Positions 60,955-64,000 of a stretch of 64,000 nt of DNA are shown piece by piece. This DNA comes from 34-65-8 sp046294735 (GTDB taxonomy: Bacteria; Pseudomonadota; Alphaproteobacteria; Sphingomonadales; Sphingomonadaceae): contig JBKBKB010000003.1 in NCBI GenBank assembly GCA_046294735.1, positions 124,001 through 188,000 on the forward strand, in the 5' to 3' direction. The notes below the pieces were generated by a model, which was given only the letters and a program-made list of their open reading frames with translations, was not told where the DNA came from and searched no databases. The first letter of the stretch is position 1; the number at the start of each line of letters is the position of its first letter. Both the position numbers and the translations under genes were made by a program.

Positions 60955-61235
60955 AGCAAGGATACAGGCCGGTGGTGTCCCATGTCGCCGAGCCGGGCCA
61001 CCCGATGATTTCCAGGCTGACCGAAAGGGGGTCGTGAGTCCAAGGGAAAGGTTGCATCGCAAGGGTCCGGGAAAGGCGACGATCGACCGCTGTCTGCCCG
61101 TCCGTACTTTATCCTTCCGCGCGGATGGCAGATGACATACCTTCGGTCTGCGTCCGCAGCTGGGGCCTAGCGCGACTATGCTCCCGTTCGCAAGGGCGGG
61201 AAAAACGGTGTTGTCGGGCAAGAGGAGAGGTGACC

Positions 61236-62129
61236 ATGGGCTTCTGGAGCAGGATGGCGGCAGCGGCGGCCCTGACTACGTCCTGTGCCCTTACCGCTCA
61301 GGACCCGGCTTCGGGCAGCTTGCAGTATGACGACGCACCTGCCGTCGAGATAGGCCATGCGGTGGCGCATGAATATCTGATCCCGGAAGAGCTGCGCACC
61401 AATCCGGACGGCAACCACCGCCTGCACATTGTCCTCAGTCAACGCGCCGTGCCTGCCCTGGCCGCAGCCAGTGAGGGAGCCTTTCTCGCCGAGGTTGAGG
61501 GAGCCGGACTGCGCGGACTCTATCTCGAGATAGAACTCCCCGAACGCCGGTGGGCCCGGCTGTCTGTGGCACGCCCGAATGGCGAGATCGAAGGTCGGGG
61601 GCATGGTCTCGACGGCAGCGAGATTGTCCTGAGCGGCCTGACGATCGACGGCGATCTGGTCAGCGGCCATGTCCGCACCCTTGTCGCGCAGGAAATGCCT
61701 GACTGGGGCGATGGCACAACCCGTTACGGGTTCGATATCCGGTTCCGCGCCCCGATTGCCCGCGCTCCCGTGCAGACCGAGCGGCTGAGCGGGTCTGCTG
61801 CCCGCACCAGTCCACAGGCCGAAGCGCTCGTTTCGCTGGCAGAGCTGTTGGCGAGCGATGACCTCGCTCGTATCCGCGCAGGGCTGCACCCGAGGCTGCC
61901 GTTTGCCGGGGCGATGGGCGCGAGTGATCCCGAGGCTCGCGCTGCACTGGCCGATGTGCGCGATTACATCGGATCGCCTGATGATCTGCGCGCGTCGATC
62001 GCCCACGTTCTGGTCTATGGCGAACGTGCGGTGGTGGTGACCAGCACCCCCGATGGCAGCAACCGGTTTGTCGTCGAACGCGAGAATGCCGAATGGGTCG
62101 TGGCGGCCCAGGATATGCCCTATCGCTGA
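61236..62129 (+). CDS. Exported protein of unknown function
   Basis: 297 residues from ATG 61236 (MGFWSRMAAAAALTTSCALT), preceded by AGAGGAGAGG. Signal peptide with a possible cleavage after TAQ, or a weak lipobox at TTSC. The mature protein is largely beta with an acidic surface; a middle segment IELPERRWARLSVARPNGEI and a final YGERAVVVTSTPDGSNRFVV hint at two beta domains. A helical linker (RTSPQAEALVSLAELLASDD) joins them. No family recognised. Confidence 0.55.
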   Translation: MGFWSRMAAAAALTTSCALTAQDPASGSLQYDDAPAVEIGHAVAHEYLIPEELRTNPDGNHRLHIVLSQRAVPALAAASEGAFLAEVEGAGLRGLYLEIELPERRWARLSVARPNGEIEGRGHGLDGSEIVLSGLTIDGDLVSGHVRTLVAQEMPDWGDGTTRYGFDIRFRAPIARAPVQTERLSGSAARTSPQAEALVSLAELLASDDLARIRAGLHPRLPFAGAMGASDPEARAALADVRDYIGSPDDLRASIAHVLVYGERAVVVTSTPDGSNRFVVERENAEWVVAAQDMPYR

Positions 62130-62290
62130 TCGTCGCAGCAGCCTGCGTAATCAGGCAGCTTTCCCTTGCCGCAGTTCATGACCGGCATCGGGGCCAAAAA
62201 TGCCCAACTGGCTTGAATCTCTGCGTTCTATGAGGAATTGTAGGGTGCTCTGGCTCCCCCGGCGCGGTGTACGGCCGGCATGATGACACA

Positions 62291-63367
62291 ATGCGGAAGG
62301 ATGGCGGCTTGACCCGGTCCCGGCAGGTTCTGGCACGATCGGCGAGGCGGGATGATTCATGGCCGGGGGCGAGAGTCGGCGGCTGGATGCTGTGCCTGAT
62401 GCTGGCCGGGATGGTCCTCGCCGCTGGCGCTGTCCTGGGCTATAATGCAGTGGTCAGGTTCGAGGTCACGGGACTGGCGTTGATGCTGGCGTGGCTGGCA
62501 TCGGCGTCATTGACGCTCGGCGGCGGAAAGGCTGCCCCGGGGTGGACAGCGCCGGTATGGGCCGGTGTTATCGGGCTGGTCGCAATTGCCGTAGCTCTGC
62601 GCGTCTGCTCGGCCGTCCTGACCCAGGACGTCACGCTAGGTGCGGACCCGATGAACTACACTCATCTGGCGCAGGCGGTGCGCGATGGGCGCGGTCTGGT
62701 CACCGACGACTGGCGATACGGCGATGGTCTGCGGGCCTATTTCCCGCCGTTCTATCCCTTGGCGCTGGCCGGGTACTGGGGCCTGTTCGGCGCGTCTCCG
62801 GCCAGCACTCTGGCAATGAACACTCTGATCGATCTGGTCGCGGCCTGGGCGCTGGCCGATGCGGCGCGGCGGATTGGCCTTGGCCAGAAGGCGCAGGCGG
62901 TGGCGTTGCTTTATCTTGCCTGGCCGGCCTTCGCGCTGGCGGCCGGGATACCGCAAAAGGAATCGCTCACCATCATGCTGCTGGTCCTGCTGCTGCGCGG
63001 AATGCTGACGTGGCTGCAAGCGGGCGCGGGAGACCGAGAGATCATCATGGCGTCGGGCCTGGCTGCCGGGATGGTTTCGGTGCTGATCTTGGCCCTGTTT
63101 GCGCACGAGCCGGAAGCCACCCAGACCTATGCCGCCCCCGACTTGCTGCTGCTGCTGTGCATTCCGCTGATCTACTGGCTTAACCGGATCTGGATGATGG
63201 CGCGGCGCGGGGAAGTGGAGATGGACCCGGTCGCCTTTGCGGTGCGCGACCGCCGCAGCATCGCTATCGGCGCGATCATGGCCGCGTTGTTTCTGATGGC
63301 GCAACTGGGGCCGCATATCAGCTTGCTGGCGGCCTTCGGTCTGGGTCCGGAAATGGTGGCCCACTGA
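62291..63367 (+). CDS. Chimeric membrane protein: glycosyltransferase front joined to UbiA-like tail
   Basis: 358 residues from ATG 62291 (GTG at 62267 is an alternative). The first about 245 residues look like a GT-C (ArnT/DPM type) enzyme: a luminal ADPMNYTHLAQAVRDGRG after the first helices, LRAYFPPFYPLALAGYWGLF and AAGIPQKESLTIMLLVLLLR. From about residue 250 on, ASGLAAGMVSVLILALFAHE, then LIYWLNRIWMMARRGEVEMD and DPVAFAVRDRRSIAIGAIMA are the conserved C-terminal end of UbiA-family prenyltransferases. The two parts belong to different families. The most likely reading is a deletion fusion (or assembly artefact) near 63020-63050. Activity of the product is doubtful. Confidence 0.65.
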   Translation: MRKDGGLTRSRQVLARSARRDDSWPGARVGGWMLCLMLAGMVLAAGAVLGYNAVVRFEVTGLALMLAWLASASLTLGGGKAAPGWTAPVWAGVIGLVAIAVALRVCSAVLTQDVTLGADPMNYTHLAQAVRDGRGLVTDDWRYGDGLRAYFPPFYPLALAGYWGLFGASPASTLAMNTLIDLVAAWALADAARRIGLGQKAQAVALLYLAWPAFALAAGIPQKESLTIMLLVLLLRGMLTWLQAGAGDREIIMASGLAAGMVSVLILALFAHEPEATQTYAAPDLLLLLCIPLIYWLNRIWMMARRGEVEMDPVAFAVRDRRSIAIGAIMAALFLMAQLGPHISLLAAFGLGPEMVAH

Positions 63368-63416
63368 GGCGAACTATCCAGTTTCCCGTGCAACCATTCC
63401 CGCCTAAAGCGCGAAA

Positions 63417-64000
63417 ATGGACCGGAGCCTTATCGTACACGAGAATTTCCTGCGCCGCGTCGCAGGGGGTAGCTTGCCTTCAGGACAGCCGCCGCAGGGG
63501 CCGCTGGGGCCAGAGCAGGCGGTGCAGCTCTACCGCACCGGCTGCCTGACCCGGGCACTCGATATCGCTAGCCGCAAGATGCAGGCGGCGGGTGAGGGGT
63601 TCTACACCATCGGCTCCTCCGGGCACGAGGGGATGGCGGCCGTGGCCGCCGCACTGCGCCCGACCGATATGGCCTTCCTCCATTACCGTGACGCTGCGTT
63701 CCAGATCGAGCGCGCCAATCAGGTGCCGGGCCAGTCGATCCTGTGGGACATGCTGCTGAGCTTCGCCTGCTCGAGCGATGATCCGATCAGTGGCGGGCGG
63801 CACAAGGTCCTGGGCAGCAAAGCGCTGACCATTCCGCCGCAGACCTCGACCATTGCCAGCCATCTGCCCAAGGCGGTCGGCGCGGCCTATTCGATCGGCC
63901 TCGCCAAGCGCGTGCGGCCTGAACACGCCGTGCTGCCCGACGATGGCATCGTGATGTGCAGCTTCGGCGATGCCAGCGCCAACCACTCGACCGCGCAGGG
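63417..64000 (+). CDS. Thiamine-diphosphate dehydrogenase E1 (3' partial)
   Basis: 194 complete codons then the window ends. MDRSLIVHENFLRRVAGG starts it. GCLTRALDIASRKMQAAGEG and FYTIGSSGHEGMAAVAAALR, FLHYRDAAFQIER and DPISGGRHKVLGSKALTIPP, with ASHLPKAVGAAYSIGLAKRV, are the E1 alpha pattern of branched-chain/2-oxoacid dehydrogenases; a final CSFGDASANHSTAQ resembles the ThDP motif. Whether the E1 beta half is fused, as in some alphaproteobacteria, lies outside the window. Confidence 0.87.
   Translation, partial: MDRSLIVHENFLRRVAGGSLPSGQPPQGPLGPEQAVQLYRTGCLTRALDIASRKMQAAGEGFYTIGSSGHEGMAAVAAALRPTDMAFLHYRDAAFQIERANQVPGQSILWDMLLSFACSSDDPISGGRHKVLGSKALTIPPQTSTIASHLPKAVGAAYSIGLAKRVRPEHAVLPDDGIVMCSFGDASANHSTAQ

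Noticed and set aside
1..64000. CRISPR arrays, insertion sequences or prophage genes.
   Set aside because: No regularly spaced repeats, transposase or integrase frames, or structural phage genes were seen on either strand.

Overview
The window is gene-dense, GC-rich chromosomal DNA from an alphaproteobacterium, most probably of the order Sphingomonadales (Erythrobacteraceae or Sphingomonadaceae). This rests on gene content and order (hemE-origin-ppsR-maf-aroE-coaE-dnaQ; mnmE-mnmG-rsmG-parA-parB; small families such as DUF1491, DUF6489, UrcA and DUF2497/PopZ), on GANTC sites clustered in the origin and on parS sites of the usual sequence. No search could be run. I saw no phage, insertion sequence, rRNA operon or CRISPR array; the one RNA gene recognised is tRNA-Thr(CGT).

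Layout. 1-8.6 kb: a Suv3-like helicase (5' end missing), S4 protein, 7Fe ferredoxin and CarD, two small lipoproteins, a Sua5-type tRNA t6A enzyme, a large acyl-CoA dehydrogenase and a DUF815 ATPase. 8.6-16.2 kb: a membrane-anchored sugar-dehydrogenase-like protein, a free methionine-R-sulfoxide reductase, a glycine-zipper envelope protein and a chaperone-usher pilus locus (usher, chaperone and DUF4402 subunit, read leftward). 16.2-21.8 kb: parB-parA-rsmG-mnmG-mnmE with three parS sites. 21.8-26.7 kb: DUF6489, a dienelactone hydrolase and NTF2-like pair, a BLUF photoreceptor, rho, hemJ and hemE.

The probable replication origin is the 324-bp gap at 26715-27038. It has an AT-rich element, degenerate DnaA boxes and a dense run of GANTC (CcrM-type) sites. 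Genes just left of it are mostly on the minus strand and genes just right of it on the plus strand, as expected for diverging forks. Right of the origin lie ppsR, maf, aroE, coaE, dnaQ, hpf, ptsN, a thioesterase, DUF1491 and a SleB-type hydrolase.

33.5-44.8 kb: exonuclease III, an ErpA-type Fe-S carrier, a CBS protein, a thioredoxin-like ferredoxin, an S9 peptidase, PopZ, TolC and a degenerate PCMT-like protein, all leftward, then class I fumarase and a LytS/LytTR two-component pair. 44.8-53.8 kb: UrcA, a crotonase, dxs, a Fur-family regulator, msrA, purH, a heparinase-family protein and rpe. 54-64 kb: a nucleotidyltransferase-like protein coupled to a lipid kinase (a possible CDP-diacylglycerol module), an M20 amidohydrolase, an acyl-CoA synthetase, tRNA-Thr, rluE, rlmJ, a chimeric membrane protein that joins a glycosyltransferase front to a UbiA-type tail, and the start of a thiamine-diphosphate dehydrogenase E1 that runs off the window.

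Most genes are housekeeping. The items that most merit a second look are the origin/partition region (oriC, GANTC cluster, three parS sites, PopZ), the pilus operon with an internal terminator, the nucleotidyltransferase/lipid-kinase pair, the GT/UbiA chimera, and three proteins whose catalytic residues are missing or whose start is odd (PCMT-like, crotonase, MsrA).
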